This document shows positions 47,047-57,712 of a stretch of DNA of 64,000 nucleotides, piece after piece. A program made the translations under genes and the position numbers. How positions within the stretch are numbered: position 1 is the first letter of the stretch; every line of letters begins with the position of its first letter. The notes below the pieces were generated by a model. It did no database searches and was not told the origin of the DNA. It was given only the letters and a program-made list of their open reading frames with translations. This DNA comes from Hygrophila difformis (Eukaryota; Streptophyta; Magnoliopsida; Lamiales; Acanthaceae), in contig JAOANR010000014.1 in the NCBI GenBank assembly GCA_030278955.1, positions 873,920 through 937,919 on the forward strand, read 5' to 3'.

Positions 47047-48475
47047 TTAATTTCTCATTGTATCGAGATATGTTCTTCCTTGGATTTCCCTAGAGTACAA
47101 TCTCCTCAAATATTCATCAAGCTCAAGCCTCTTGAATCTTGCTGGATTTTCTCGGTTAATGAGGCTTGGTATCGGGCCTATATTACCACTCTGCCTTGGC
47201 CTCAAGAATGTGGCGATGGAGAGCCTTGCTTTCTCAGAGTTGGCTGTTGCACGATGTTCTACACTTCTGTAGATTCCATTTGTTGCAATCTGTGTAAGAA
47301 CAATAAGATCTGTAAGTCTTCCTGGTACATATCTTTGTAAATTTGCAGTTGCACTTATATGTATGTACATACCTCCATCATATCTCCTACATTAATAACA
47401 AATGCATTTGGGAGTGGAGAAACTGGAATCCAAACCCCATCTTTCTTGACTTGGAGGCCATCAACTTGGTTGGCCTGAAGAAGGATTGTGATGAGCGAGA
47501 CTGCATCCGAGTGAGGGCGGGGTTTTACCCGGGGATAAGTTCGGGCGTGGACAAGGTGGATAATAATTCATCCTTGTTGACTGCACCCCTTCTTCGTACA
47601 AAGCTTTCACGTCATCCTTATTGCCATTTAATTCCATGATCTTTGTGGCCAGATTTTTCAGTTTCTACGAATATGATTCTGTGGCTTCCCTGCACATGCA
47701 ATGGATCAATATCTACTTACATTTTACAACTAGGGAGTGTCGTCATGCATCTAGTATAGAACATCGTTGACGGAAATTGGGAAATGGCTTTTCATCAAGC
47801 TGGTTTTTGATTAATCTTTTACTGATTTAGTTGGATCAAATAAAATCGTTGACATAAATGCTTAATACTGAACTTGTCTACACATTAGCCAGTTCAATCT
47901 TAAAAGCCTCGAGAGATAAATCAAATCTGCAGAATAATTTAACGTATGCTAGCTTCTTTCATTTCTTATGTCCTCTACGTTGTGGTCTCAGCATTATATA
48001 CTTTATGAAATACTATGAAGAATATAGATGTAGTACTATTTTAATAAAGTTGGAGAACAGAAATGTGATAGTTATCAATGCAATAAAGAGAGGGAAAAAA
48101 AAATGACATTTATTATTAGTAAATAGAATTTTCTTGTATCTCTTTTCCCTTCCGTTTTTTTCTGTAGCTTTTTTAGTTTTTTCCATTTGCCGACGTTCTC
48201 GCAACATCTCTTGTCATCCAAAAAAAATGAGAGTAATGTGAAACCGAAAAATGAATTGAAACTAATAGTAATGTATAGGAGATGAGTACCTGAATTTGGG
48301 TGGAAGATTGGGTATCGTCAAGTGTGGATTTCTAAGGCATGTTGGCAATGAGACCATGAAAAAACTGTCCCCCCATCAATCGAGCTTTTGTTGTTGAGAT
48401 ACAACAAAAACTTGTCCAAAGCCTTCAAGACCGCCTGATGGCTTACGAAACTTCATCTTGTCTTGTATGGGGGGA
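47047..48475 (-). pseudogene. SRG1-like 2-oxoglutarate/Fe(II) dioxygenase pseudogene
   Basis: Three exon-like blocks match the intact gene at 52959-54461. The last (47289-47047) is open and ends in YLDTMRN. The middle block (47689-47373) has an in-frame TAG at 47665-47667 and a frameshift just before the HSDA metal-binding motif. The first surviving block (48475-48300) has a TGA at 48376-48378 where the intact gene has the Trp codon of LDWADMF. The equivalent of exon 1 was not found. Splice signals at the block edges remain (for example GT after 48300 and AG before 47689), so it arose by DNA duplication, not retroposition. It is an inactive relic in the same orientation as the intact copy. 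Confidence 0.92.
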
Positions 48476-49433
48476 GATTGGGTATCATACGTAGACTGTG
48501 CACTGTACACTGCCGTTGGATTTTCTTAGACGACAAGACTCGTATATAGTCAAAGTTTAATTTTTGTGTACGCATCGTCGTCAGTCATCACTTCATTTTT
48601 AGAATTTAGATATATATCTATATATATTCAAATTGAAATTTACAGTAATTACTACTAGTAATTTGTATTCCTTTTTAGTAATTTGGTAGCTGTGCAGGTT
48701 GGCGGCTTATTATTATTAGCTAGAAATCCCGTCTCCTAGAAGTTAACGAAAGAGGTTGAGGTTGGGTATATACTATAAACCCGAAGGAAAGGAATTGTTG
48801 TTATTGTAGTAGTGTATCAAGTACAAGTAAGGAAATGATGTTCGGCCGTTACTCTCAGCAGATATGACAGGTACTTGGTTTCTCAATTTTGATTGTTAGA
48901 GTTTTCTTTATTTTGTTTTGGTTTTTCCCATTACTTTTCCTTTTGCTGTCGTAGCTTTTTCTCTTGTTTGCTGACGCCTTTGTTGTCCCTTCACAAAAAA
49001 AAAAAAAAAAAATTTACTGGGAATTCTCCTATTTCCTACTTCATTTTCTCAATTTTACTTCATTGTTGTATGTGTGAATCGGACTGGACTCTATGATTAA
49101 TTAAACAGTCCCCTCTAAATATTATGATTCGATTAAGGTGGGGATAATAGTATATGATTATATATATAGTAGTATATTGCGTTTAATTAATTTGCAGGGA
49201 ATTTACGTATGTAATTTTTTTGCCGCACAATTGACGTATGTAATTAGTAATTAGAACCTGAAAGAAACCCCAATAATATTAATAATGTTGGGATGCGGTG
49301 GGTACAGTGCAACAGTTGGGAATGGGATCCATCGATGCTCTAGCTATGCCAGCTTCAGGAAGACAACATTGTTTCCACACAGTTGAAACGCGACTAAACA
49401 AAATTGATTTGGAAACACCACGGCCGCCATGAC
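48476..49433. other. Intergenic, no gene seen
   Basis: An A-tract lies at 48994-49011. No sequence like dioxygenase exon 1 was recognised upstream of the pseudogene, and no other gene is supported. Confidence 0.5.
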
Positions 49434-49619
49434 TAGGGGTGGAAATAGGCTAGGCTTAGGCTTGTACGGCCTAGGCCTACTACGATTTTATACGGCCTGA
49501 ACCTGACCCATTACATGTGATAGGCCTATTTTATAAGCCTAAGCCTGACCTATTAATTTAAATAGGCCAGGTTTTAAGCCTTCTAACAGCCTGATTAAGG
49601 CTATTTTAAAATTGAGTTA

Positions 49620-50828
49620 AAATTATTTGAGGTAATAACTAAAATAGTCCACCAAAAGGAGACATTTGCACTTTTAGGCTATGATATTTTGATTTAGGAA
49701 AATAGGCCATTAGAAGGACTTCGGGCCTGAATTTAGGCCATTGGGTTGGATCTGCGATGGCCTAAAAGTGGAAATGAGTACTTCTGGTGGCCTATTTTAG
49801 TTTTTTCAATTATTATTTTTATTTTATATAATTAAAATAAATAATACTCATTCTGTGTCATTATTTATGTCATACTTTCTTTTTTTCTTGTTCCAATATT
49901 TTTATTTAAAAAAAATAAATATTAATTGCCAAACTTATCCATCACCTCACATTAATAAATAAATATATTAAACTTTCAAATTACCCACTACCATTAATAA
50001 TTTCAGTCCACCCTACAACCACATATCAATAAATCACAAATAAATAAATAAATTAAAATTACGGGGTTGGGGACTTACTCCAGTGGTAAGTCCCCCAACT
50101 CTATAGGTTGGAGGTTCGAATCCCTACGCAGCCCCTATCATTCCCCTTTATTCCTTTTGTAATTGTGTGGTTTGGGCTCCCACCACCCATTCCAGGATTC
50201 CAATGGCTCCTTAAAAAAAAAAAATAAAATTATAACTCATTACAATCACATTATATAAATTGTTAAGTTACATTTTTTAACACTATTAATAGGACGGAGG
50301 GAGTAATATAAGAAATAAAATAAATATTAATTCGAATATATTATAAAATAAGTAAAAAAATATATATTCAAAAAATTATAAAGTAAAAATAAACATATTT
50401 TATTATAAGTATCCCAAAATTTTCGGACATAGTATTTTATGTAGGAATAATTAGTATTCAATGCAATGTATTTTTCGGACATGGGTATGTTTGGCAATTA
50501 ATATTTAATTATTTTTAAAATGGAAATGAAATAAAACATGTTGGAACAAGAAAAAAAAGAAAGTGGGACATAAATAATGGCACAGAATGAGTATTATTTA
50601 TTTTAATTATATAAAATAAAAAATAATTAAAAAAAACTAAAATAGGCCAGCAGAAGGAGTCATTTCCACTTTTAGGCCACCGCGGCCCGAATTTCAGCCC
50701 AATGGCCTAAATTAAGGCCCAAATTCCTTCTAATGGCCTATTTTCCTAAATCAAAATATCGTGGCCCAAAAGTAGAAATGACTCATTCTGGTGGTCTATT
50801 TTAGTTATTACCTCAAATTATTTTAAAT
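49620..50828. repeat. Long inverted repeat inside the hAT element
   Basis: The arms run about 49620-49940 and 50500-50828. The left arm starts atttgaggtaataactaaa and the right arm ends with its inverse ttagttattacctcaaat. They remain complementary, with scattered mismatches, through tactcattctgtg and beyond. A sub-element with TA flanks and ends CTCATTCTGTG.../...CACAGAATGAG (49847-50591) may be a separate Stowaway-type MITE at its core. A transcript would form a hairpin of about 320 bp. Confidence 0.8.
50063..50224 (+). mobile_element. tRNA-derived SINE, family A (best-preserved copy)
   Basis: Head ggggacttactccagtggta (box A-like), then box B ggttcgaatccc, body gggctcccaccaccc and aatggctcc, and an A-tail ending at 50224. 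Flanks aaaattac and aaaattat suggest a short target duplication. It is inserted in the loop of the long inverted repeat at 49620-50828. Confidence 0.85.
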
Positions 50829-51442
50829 ATGTCCGGATATAATTATAAGACTATAAGACATAAATTTGTGCACTTGAGCAATACTTTATCCACAGTTATT
50901 TACATACTGGGGAAGTATGTAAGATCAAACTAATAATTATTTTACATAAAATAATAATATTAATATCATATACTTTCTCTGTATTCATGAATATGCAACG
51001 TATACTCTGTGCAATAAACATAAATATAATAATAATAATCATAAGTAGGCCGGCCTGGTAAGCTTAACAGGCTCTTTATGAAGCATTGGTGATTGGCCTG
51101 GACCTATTTAGCTAAAAAGGCTTTTAAAAATCGTCTGAGCCTAATCTACTTACGAAAAAGCCTGACCTTACCTGACCTTACATAAGCTAGGCCATAGGCC
51201 CCTGTCGGGTAGATTGTCTATTCCACCCTAGCCATGACTCATCATGATCATGACGATTGAATTTGTACAGGTATAGCTAGCTAAGCCCCATGGCATTTAT
51301 TAGTATATGATCGATTGATTGATGATAGAAAAATAATGCTCCACCTACCATTTAATATATCCATCCATGTTCTAGAATATCTGGCCGGATTTTGGATTTT
51401 TGGCATCTGTCGTGTACCCAACAACAAAAATAATCATCAACG

Positions 51443-51443
<1 letters not shown>

Positions 51444-51485
<42 letters not shown>
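51444..51485. repeat. (TA)n microsatellite
   Basis: About twenty uninterrupted TA units. Confidence 0.95.
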
Positions 51486-51487
<2 letters not shown>

Positions 51488-51753
51488 TGTTTCATGTTTC
51501 AAGAAAGTGCAACATTCCTCAATTGCACGCAGTTCAATGCACTTTTTTAACGATCAATAACTCAAATTGTGTATAAGTAAAAATTATAAAAAGTGGATAT
51601 TCTAAAACTACAAGAAAAGACGAATCCAACAAGATCTCACTTGACTATATTTTTTCTTATATAACTATGATAAAAATTGGAATCAAAGTCGAACAAAGAA
51701 TAGTAGAAAATAGTGCAATGTTGCACTTTCTTAAAAACGGAGGAAGTAATATA

Positions 51754-52257
51754 CTCCCTCCGTCCCGTCTTAGACGATGTCTAGTTTGACTTTTTTGACT
51801 CAATATTATTGTAATTAGTATACAATTCAAAAAAAATTTCGAATTTGGTCTTGTTAGATTCGTTTCATTGTATAGTTTTCGAATATACTTCATCCGTTCC
51901 TTTTCATTTGACACGGTAGGAGTTTTATTATTGTTCATTGAGTAACTTTAATTCGACTTTTTAATACAATTATATAGGACAAAAAATAGTCAAGTGAGAT
52001 CTTGTTAGATTCGTCTAATCGCATAGATTTAGAATATCAAAGTTTCATAATTTTTACTTGTACGCAATTTGAGTTATTGAGGATTGAAAATGTGTATTGG
52101 ATTGCGTGAAATGTGGGTCCGTGGCAATAATAAGGAACAGAGGTAGTATATTTTATATAATTTTTACTTGTATACATTTTGAGATATTAACGATTAAAAA
52201 AGTGCACTGGATTATGTACAGAAGTCAAACATAGCATCTTAGTTGGGATAGATGGAG
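51754..52257. mobile_element. Stowaway-like MITE interrupted by a second one
   Basis: Left end CTCCCTCCGTCCCGTC and right end GGGATAGATGGAG, with TA on the left and T-G on the right. Subterminal gtctagtttgac is matched by gtcaaacatag near the other end. Removing the inner element (51888-52146) leaves about 243 bp with continuous motifs. Confidence 0.8.
51888..52146. mobile_element. Inner Stowaway-like MITE, 259 bp
   Basis: Ends CTTCATCCGTTCC and GGAACAGAGGTAG with TA duplicated on both sides, inserted inside the MITE at 51754-52257. It is as long as the two related copies at 52673-52931 and 57097-57355. Confidence 0.82.
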
Positions 52258-52672
52258 TGCGGATGTTTGGGAGTCAGCAGATTTGTTAGCAGATAGCAGA
52301 TTCGGAGAGGGAACTGTGAGACAATATGCTATTTCAATCCGCTATATGCTTGTGAATATGCTGACATCCAAACATGATCACTGTATCTATTGGCCAATAA
52401 TACATGCATATTGTTATGCTAAATAATAATCGATGGATTATTAATCCAATCACACAACACTTACAAAGACATTTTTTAGCTAGGTATTGAATGCCACTGA
52501 TCTATCATAATCTCACACAATTCACAGTTGAACATGTATATACACTAGCGATTTTGCACCGAAATAATGATAAAAGATAACAGAGAAAAGCAATAATAAT
52601 TTTAACTTAATTGGGAGTCTTTATCTCATGCAAATAAGTTCTACTATAACGATATATATGGAGTATATACTA
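52258..52672. other. Intergenic, no gene seen
   Basis: Contains gcagatttgttagcagatagcag near 52278-52300 and AT-rich sequence. No gene or complete repeat was recognised. Confidence 0.5.
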
Positions 52673-52931
52673 CTCCCTCCGTCCCATCTAACTTGTCTTG
52701 TTTGACTTCTGCACACAATCCAATGCACTATTTTAATCCTTAATATCTTAAAATATATACAATGAAAAATTATATAAAATATATATTATAAAACTACATG
52801 ATCATACGATTCTAACAAGACCAAACTCGACTATTGTTTTTCGAATATATACTTACAAGAAAATTAAGTCAATGCTGAACAATGAACAGTGTCAAAAGTC
52901 AAATCAGACACATTAGCTGGGACAGAGGGAG
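52673..52931. mobile_element. Stowaway-like MITE, 259 bp, at the 3' end of the dioxygenase gene
   Basis: Ends CTCCCTCCGTCCC and GGGACAGAGGGAG, flanked by TA. It stops 27 bp before the dioxygenase stop codon, so it probably lies within the 3' UTR. Confidence 0.92.
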
Positions 52932-52958
52932 TACTACATAGGTATAGGTATTGATTAA

Positions 52959-54461
52959 TTAAATACGCATGGTATCAAGATAAGATCTTCCCACCAGTTC
53001 TCTGGAGAACAATCCTCTAAAGTATTCAGCAACACCAATCCTCTTGAATCTTGCCGGATTATTTTCATCGTTTACAAGGCTCGGCGCCGGCCCTAAATCT
53101 CCATCCAGTTTTGGGCTCAGAAACGTTGCAATGGACAGCCGTTCCTTCTTGCTGTTTGTAGTAGCTCGATGCTCTATGCTTCTATAAACACCATTCGTCA
53201 CGATCTGGCGGACAAAACAAAACAATCCATTCATTTTAGGTTTAGCAATAAAAGAAAGCATATATAATACTAGTATATACCTCTAAGATATCCCCAATAT
53301 TGATGACAAATGCATTGGGTAGGGGAGAAACAGGAATCCAAACCCCATCTTTCCTGACTTGAAGGCCTTCCATTTCATTGACTTGGAGGAGAATTGTGAG
53401 GCCGACTGCATCCGAATGAGGGCAAAGACCCGTCACGAGTTCCGGTTGGGGACACGGTGGATAATAATTCATTCTCATGCCCTGCATCCCTTCCTCGAAT
53501 AACGCTGTGATGTCCCCCGATTCCATGTTCAAAGCTTTTGCCATTAATTTCAAAATCTTCATGCCAAGAATTTTCAGCTCTGAAGAATATGAATCGATTG
53601 CATCCCTGCAGGATCGGATCAGATCGGAGAAATTAACACAAGAAGAAAGAAATAATTAACAAGGGAAATAATACAGTATATATATAGTATATAATTCTTG
53701 CATGCTATATATGGGGTAGCTGCATTCATTCTAGATATATACCTAAATGTTGAAGGAAGTTTGGGGATGAGGTTAGGGTTCCTTAGATATTTGGGCGAGG
53801 TAACTATGTAAAACATGTCCGCCCAATCAAGCTTTTGTTCTTGAGATACAACAAAAGCCTGGCCATATCCTTGTACATCTCCAGGCTCTTCAAACTTGTT
53901 CTTCACTTGTATGGGGAGGTCGAAGAATGCTTGAATTTCTGACTTCATCCTGTCCACTGACGTCGAGTCCACTCCGTGGTTGATCAACTTCAATTCAGTT
54001 CCAATTATTAAGGGTTTGAAATAATAATTGCATGTAATAATTCGATCAAAGAGGATATATATATATATATATATATAGCAATAAATTAAAGCAAGAAATT
54101 AAATTAAATTAAATAAATTTGATGGATGAGTGAAATGGAATGAAAATTGAGGAGCTAGCCTACTGCAGCTGACCTGAAAGAAGCCCCAATCAGAACATGC
54201 CTTGTGCAGCAGTTGAAGTTGAACATCATCATCATCATCATGTAAAAGCTTTTGCAAATCGAGCACTGGGATTTGAGGAGAAGAATGATATTGATATTGA
54301 TGATGATGATGGGGGAAAAGAGGGTGTTGATCATGGCGGATGTATCTGGGCGGCACAATACAGGATGATGAGTTGTGCTGCTTCTTGGCCAATTCTTGCA
54401 CGTTGGGAACTTCTAGAGAGCTCCCCAGCTTCATCATCATCTCATCCTTTGCACCTTCCAT
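52959..54461 (-). CDS. SRG1-like 2-oxoglutarate/Fe(II)-dependent dioxygenase
   Basis: Four exons: 54461-54174, 53987-53743, 53605-53281 and 53204-52959. They join to 367 codons, the normal size of plant DOXC-class enzymes. The N-terminal DIOX_N region ends with WGFFQLINHGVD (92-103). The jelly-roll core has NYYPPCP (224-230) and the Fe(II) ligands H241, D243 and H298. R308 and S310 (RLS) bind 2-oxoglutarate. The C-terminus has RFKR and YLDTMRI, typical of the SRG1 and codeine-O-demethylase-like clade. Such enzymes hydroxylate or demethylate specialised metabolites in the cytosol; the substrate cannot be read from sequence. Exon 1 carries His and Asp runs from CAT/GAT repeats, an unusual N-terminal expansion. 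A pseudogene relative lies 4.5 kb downstream. Confidence 0.95.
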
Positions 54462-54921
54462 ACTCGATCAATCATACACCCCTCTCTCTCTCTATAATAC
54501 TACTAATAATTACAGAGAGTTTTACAGTTGAAAATGTGAAAGCATTCTAGCTAGACGATGCTTCATTATTCATCTAACTTTATAAAGTACTACTATTAAT
54601 TAAATTAGTAGGGGGCGAGTATTTATTTAATATAATTAATGATGATATATATATATAGTAGTCATGTGGAAATCGAGTCGAATGTAGGCCGTCCTCCTGG
54701 TGGGGTGCCAAAAATATTACGTACATTGATTGGGATGTGCCGTTTGCCAAACTCTCAGTGCCGTGCAATAATGCTAAATTATTTATATCATAATAATCAG
54801 GTCATCAATAATCTTCATATGTCAATATTTTTGGAAACACGGCAACCTCACCGCAAAACTAAAATTATTTCATCTTTGTCTTTGCTTTTAGATGTTTATT
54901 ATGTAAAAGTATTAAATACTA
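54462..54921. promoter_or_regulatory. Promoter region of the dioxygenase gene
   Basis: A TC run at 54481-54496 and tataatac near 54494-54501 lie within 40 bp of the start codon and are probably leader or core promoter. No coding sequence is seen before the MITE at 54922. Confidence 0.45.
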
Positions 54922-55075
54922 CTCCCTCCATCCCACTCCAAGTGTCTTGTTACTGTTGGGCACGAGAATTAAGGTAGAGTTGGAGGGGAAAATTATTTTT
55001 ATTTATAGAAAGAAGACATTTGTAATGGGACATCCAAAAATAGTAAGTAGGACATTTGGAATGGGACGGAGGGAG
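54922..55075. mobile_element. Stowaway-like MITE, internally deleted
   Basis: Ends CTCCCTCCATCCC and GGGACGGAGGGAG with TA on the right. Its sequence follows the element at 2-190 closely but lacks about 40 bp in the middle (the gtgagtatatagtggggtcc segment). Confidence 0.92.
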
Positions 55076-55354
55076 TATATAATAGTATTGTTATTTTTGG
55101 GCGTTTTTGGAGAGGGTTTGGTGGACTTTTATTTTTTGGAAGAGCGTTTGGTGGACTTTTATTATTAGCTAGCTAGCTTGTAAGATGAGTTTACCAATAA
55201 TGTTCCATATAAATTAGGTAATTGCTCTACCAGGGCAGAGAGTAATATCTTGATTAAGTTAAAGTATTATTCTTATAGTACACGGTTAGGTAATTCCAAA
55301 AATTTGGAGTTTAGCACAAATAAGAAAAGGAAATTATATAATTAGATAATGTTT

Positions 55355-55501
55355 CATGCCTTCCAATCATAGGTTGGGGTTTGATTCCCACCAGCCCCTT
55401 ATCTTCCCCTTTATCCCCCTTTGTAATTTGTTTGGCTTGGGCTCCACACAGACATTTGTCAGACATAGATGTCAACGTTTACCAAAAATAAAATAAAATA
55501 A
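55355..55501 (+). mobile_element. Degraded SINE, family A
   Basis: The segment cataggttggggtttgattcccacc (box B region) and ccccttatcttccccttta, gtaatttgtttggcttgggc match the family A body. The head is eroded and the 3' end differs, ending in aaaataaaataaaa. Confidence 0.65.
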
Positions 55502-55699
55502 AATCTTATAGCTAGCTAGATGGTTTACACTTTTCCTATTCATCTATTTATTCAAATTAACTACATTGTTATTTTTAGTGAATACCGAATATCTCTATAT
55601 TTTATTAGGTTCAAAACTAATCTCAAGGAATGTGCAAAGTTATATCTCAAGAGAATACTACAATAGAACATTTATAAATTAATTGATATTTAACATCAA

Positions 55700-55750
55700 C
55701 GAAATGTGCAAAGTTATTCCAAAAAAAAAAAAAAACGAAATGTGCAAAGT
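55700..55750. mobile_element. Minimal retroposed insert: 15-bp duplication around 21 bp
   Basis: CGAAATGTGCAAAGT occurs at 55700-55714 and exactly again at 55736-55750. Between them are only tattcc and fifteen A. This is the structure of a target-primed insertion truncated to almost nothing but its poly(A) tail. Confidence 0.8.
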
Positions 55751-55790
55751 CAATTTCCAATGGTTGCGTTCGAAAAACTCCATCGCAGAC

Positions 55791-55889
55791 TTTTTTTTTT
55801 TTTTTGGAGGAGCCATTGAAGGCCTAAAAAGGGGTGGTGGGAGCCCATGCCACATAATTACATAGGGAAATTAAAGGGAGGGATAGGGG
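55791..55889 (-). mobile_element. 5'-truncated SINE, family A
   Basis: The T-run at 55791-55805 is the tail. The minus strand reads ctcccaccaccc and aatggctcctcc like the copy at 50063-50224. The flanks tccatcgcagac (left) and tccatcgcacac (right) form a target duplication with one mismatch. Confidence 0.8.
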
Positions 55890-56201
55890 TCCATCGCACA
55901 CTATTAAAAAAAGGAAAAGGAAAAAGAAAAGAATAAAAAGAAAAGAAAAGAAAAGCTTCTATCTCCATCCCTAGTCTAATCTCACCTAAATTTTGGTGCA
56001 GAAAAGAAAGTGGCCTTCATTAGCAGCAAAACAATGAAAAGATGATGTACTAGTAGTAGTATTTTTCAACTTGTCAATAATGGGGGCAACATAGCTTTAT
56101 TGGCCCAACTAATCTTGTGCTACTTCCTATGTTTGAAGAGTAATTAACAATTTTATACATATACACGTGGCAGTAGTGTGTTTAATTAATACTTCTAGTA
56201 A

Positions 56202-56350
56202 TTAGGAGGCAGGGTGAGGGTCCATTCTCATGAAATCAAGGTAAGACTTGCCATTGAGTTTCCTTGCAGAGAGAATTCCTTGTGAGTGAGTGGGCATCCT
56301 ACGGAATACCCGCGGCAGCCGCAGCTTCTCATCAGTAGGTCCAATGAGAG
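56202..56350 (-). other. Unassigned open frame, possible 3' exon or gene relic
   Basis: On the minus strand a frame of about 48 codons reads PTDEKLRLPRVFRRMPTHSQ and then GILSARKLNGKSYLDFMRMD before a TAA at 56204-56202. The composition looks protein-like and the DNA is more GC-rich than its surroundings. I do not recognise the family. No upstream exon was found; the same frame has a stop shortly before. Confidence 0.3.
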
Positions 56351-56721
56351 GCTACACGCTGCTGGACTAATAACACCATCTACACCTACAGAATTTTGGC
56401 TATTCTGCATGCTAACCTATCCCAATTAACAGTATTATTAGTTATCAATTGTTGCTATTAATTAAACTAAAAGACAAATTATATCACTAACAAAAAAGGT
56501 ATTGATGACAAATGCATGTGGAGTTTCATTCCCAAAATATTCTGCGTACTTACTTATTATTTTTTCAGGTATGTTTTACACTACAAATTAAAAATTAGGT
56601 GGATTGTAATACCTTTCATATATATATTGAAAATTTTGTGTTTAAAAAGATGTGTGATTAAGAAATTTTAAAAACAGACAATGCATCAATTTATGATATG
56701 TGAATAATGGGAAAAAGACAC

Positions 56722-57066
56722 ATATGGTCCGATAATTTAGCAAAATTTCCAAAACAGTCCAAAAAATATTGAATTAGATGAACCGGTCCCATAAATATCC
56801 TAATCATTGTCGAACCCGTTAATGAACCCGATTTTTCCGCTAATCATTTCCGAACCCGTCCATTAAATACCAACTCATCGCCGAACCGGTCCCTCCATTA
56901 GGGTAGTTTAATGGACGGGTTCGGCAATGATTAGTGAAAAATCGGGTTCATTAACTGATTCGGCGATGACTATGGTATTTATGGGACCGGTTCATTTAAC
57001 TCGATCTTTTTTGGACTTTTTTGAAAATTTTGCTAAATTATTGGACCATGGTATGTATCAGAGTCA
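56722..57066. repeat. Long near-perfect foldback, arms about 155 bp
   Basis: The left arm (about 56722-56882) is the inverse of the right arm (about 56900-57066). Shared landmarks are ggtccgataatttagcaaaa / ttttgctaaattattggacc, gaaccggtcccataaatacc and its inverse, and cgggttcattaac with its inverse. The loop is about 20 bp. It could be a MITE or a young hairpin-RNA locus. No terminal duplication was identified. Confidence 0.85.
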
Positions 57067-57096
57067 GTCGGTATTTTTCCCTGTGAATAATACATA

Positions 57097-57355
57097 CTCC
57101 CTCCGTCCTACTTAACTTGTCTTGTTTCACTTTTGCACACAATCCAATGCACTTTTTCAACTGCTAATCTCTCAAAATCTGTACAACAAAAAATTATGTA
57201 AAATGTATATTCTAAAACTATATAATTATACGATTCTAACAAGACCCAACTCGACTATATTTTCCAATTATATAAATGCAATAAAATCGAGTCAAAGTAG
57301 AACAATGAATATTGTCAAAAAATCAAATAAGACACGTTAGTTGGGACAGAGGGAG
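57097..57355. mobile_element. Stowaway-like MITE, 259 bp, in the eIF4E upstream region
   Basis: Ends CTCCCTCCGTCC and GGGACAGAGGGAG with TA flanks. The body matches the copy at 52673-52931 (aacttgtcttgtttcac, aaatgtatattctaaaac). Confidence 0.92.
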
Positions 57356-57566
57356 TAGTATGACTCAGAGTCAGTCCGATGGCGGATAATACGGATTCGT
57401 TTGTTGCGTTAATATGACACATTACAATTTATGAAGAAAAAAACGAGGAGTTAGTTGGGTTGGCCCAAAGTCACACCATTTGGTTAGATGAAAATTAAGA
57501 CTGAAACTGAAGCACACGCCCACTTAATTATAAAACCATCTTAATTTTTGTTGGATTTGCTTTGCT

Positions 57567-57712
57567 TTTTTTTTTTTTTTTTTTAAGCATCGAAAGCCCA
57601 TACTACACAATTACAAACGAAATAAAAGAGAGGGATAGGTGCCGGGGATTCGTACATCTCCAACATTCCGTGAAAGTAAAGGGACTTAACGATTTGGCCC
57701 AAATCTTCATCC
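57567..57712 (-). mobile_element. SINE family A, full-length, in the eIF4E upstream region
   Basis: The T-run at 57567-57583 is the tail. On the minus strand the head gttaagtccctttac and the box B-like gatgtacgaatcccc precede the family body. The flanks gatttgctttgctttt (left) and gatttgttttgctttt (right) are a 16-bp duplication with one mismatch. It sits about 240 bp before the eIF4E start codon. Confidence 0.78.

Larger units (their letters stand above)
49434..51230. mobile_element. hAT-type element with nested insertions
   Basis: TIRs are TAGGGGTGGAAATAGGC and, at the right, the inverse ...CTATTCCACCCTA. The 8-bp duplication GCCATGAC is exact at 49426-49433 and 51231-51238. Subterminal regions repeat aggccta and taggcct motifs in both orientations. 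Inside lie a long inverted repeat, a SINE and a Stowaway remnant. No transposase frame was seen. Confidence 0.88.

Noticed and set aside
50063..57712. Functional tRNA genes suggested by box A/box B motifs
   Set aside because: No cloverleaf with an anticodon arm can be drawn, the heads are followed by family-specific bodies and A-tails, and copies are repeated. They are SINEs.
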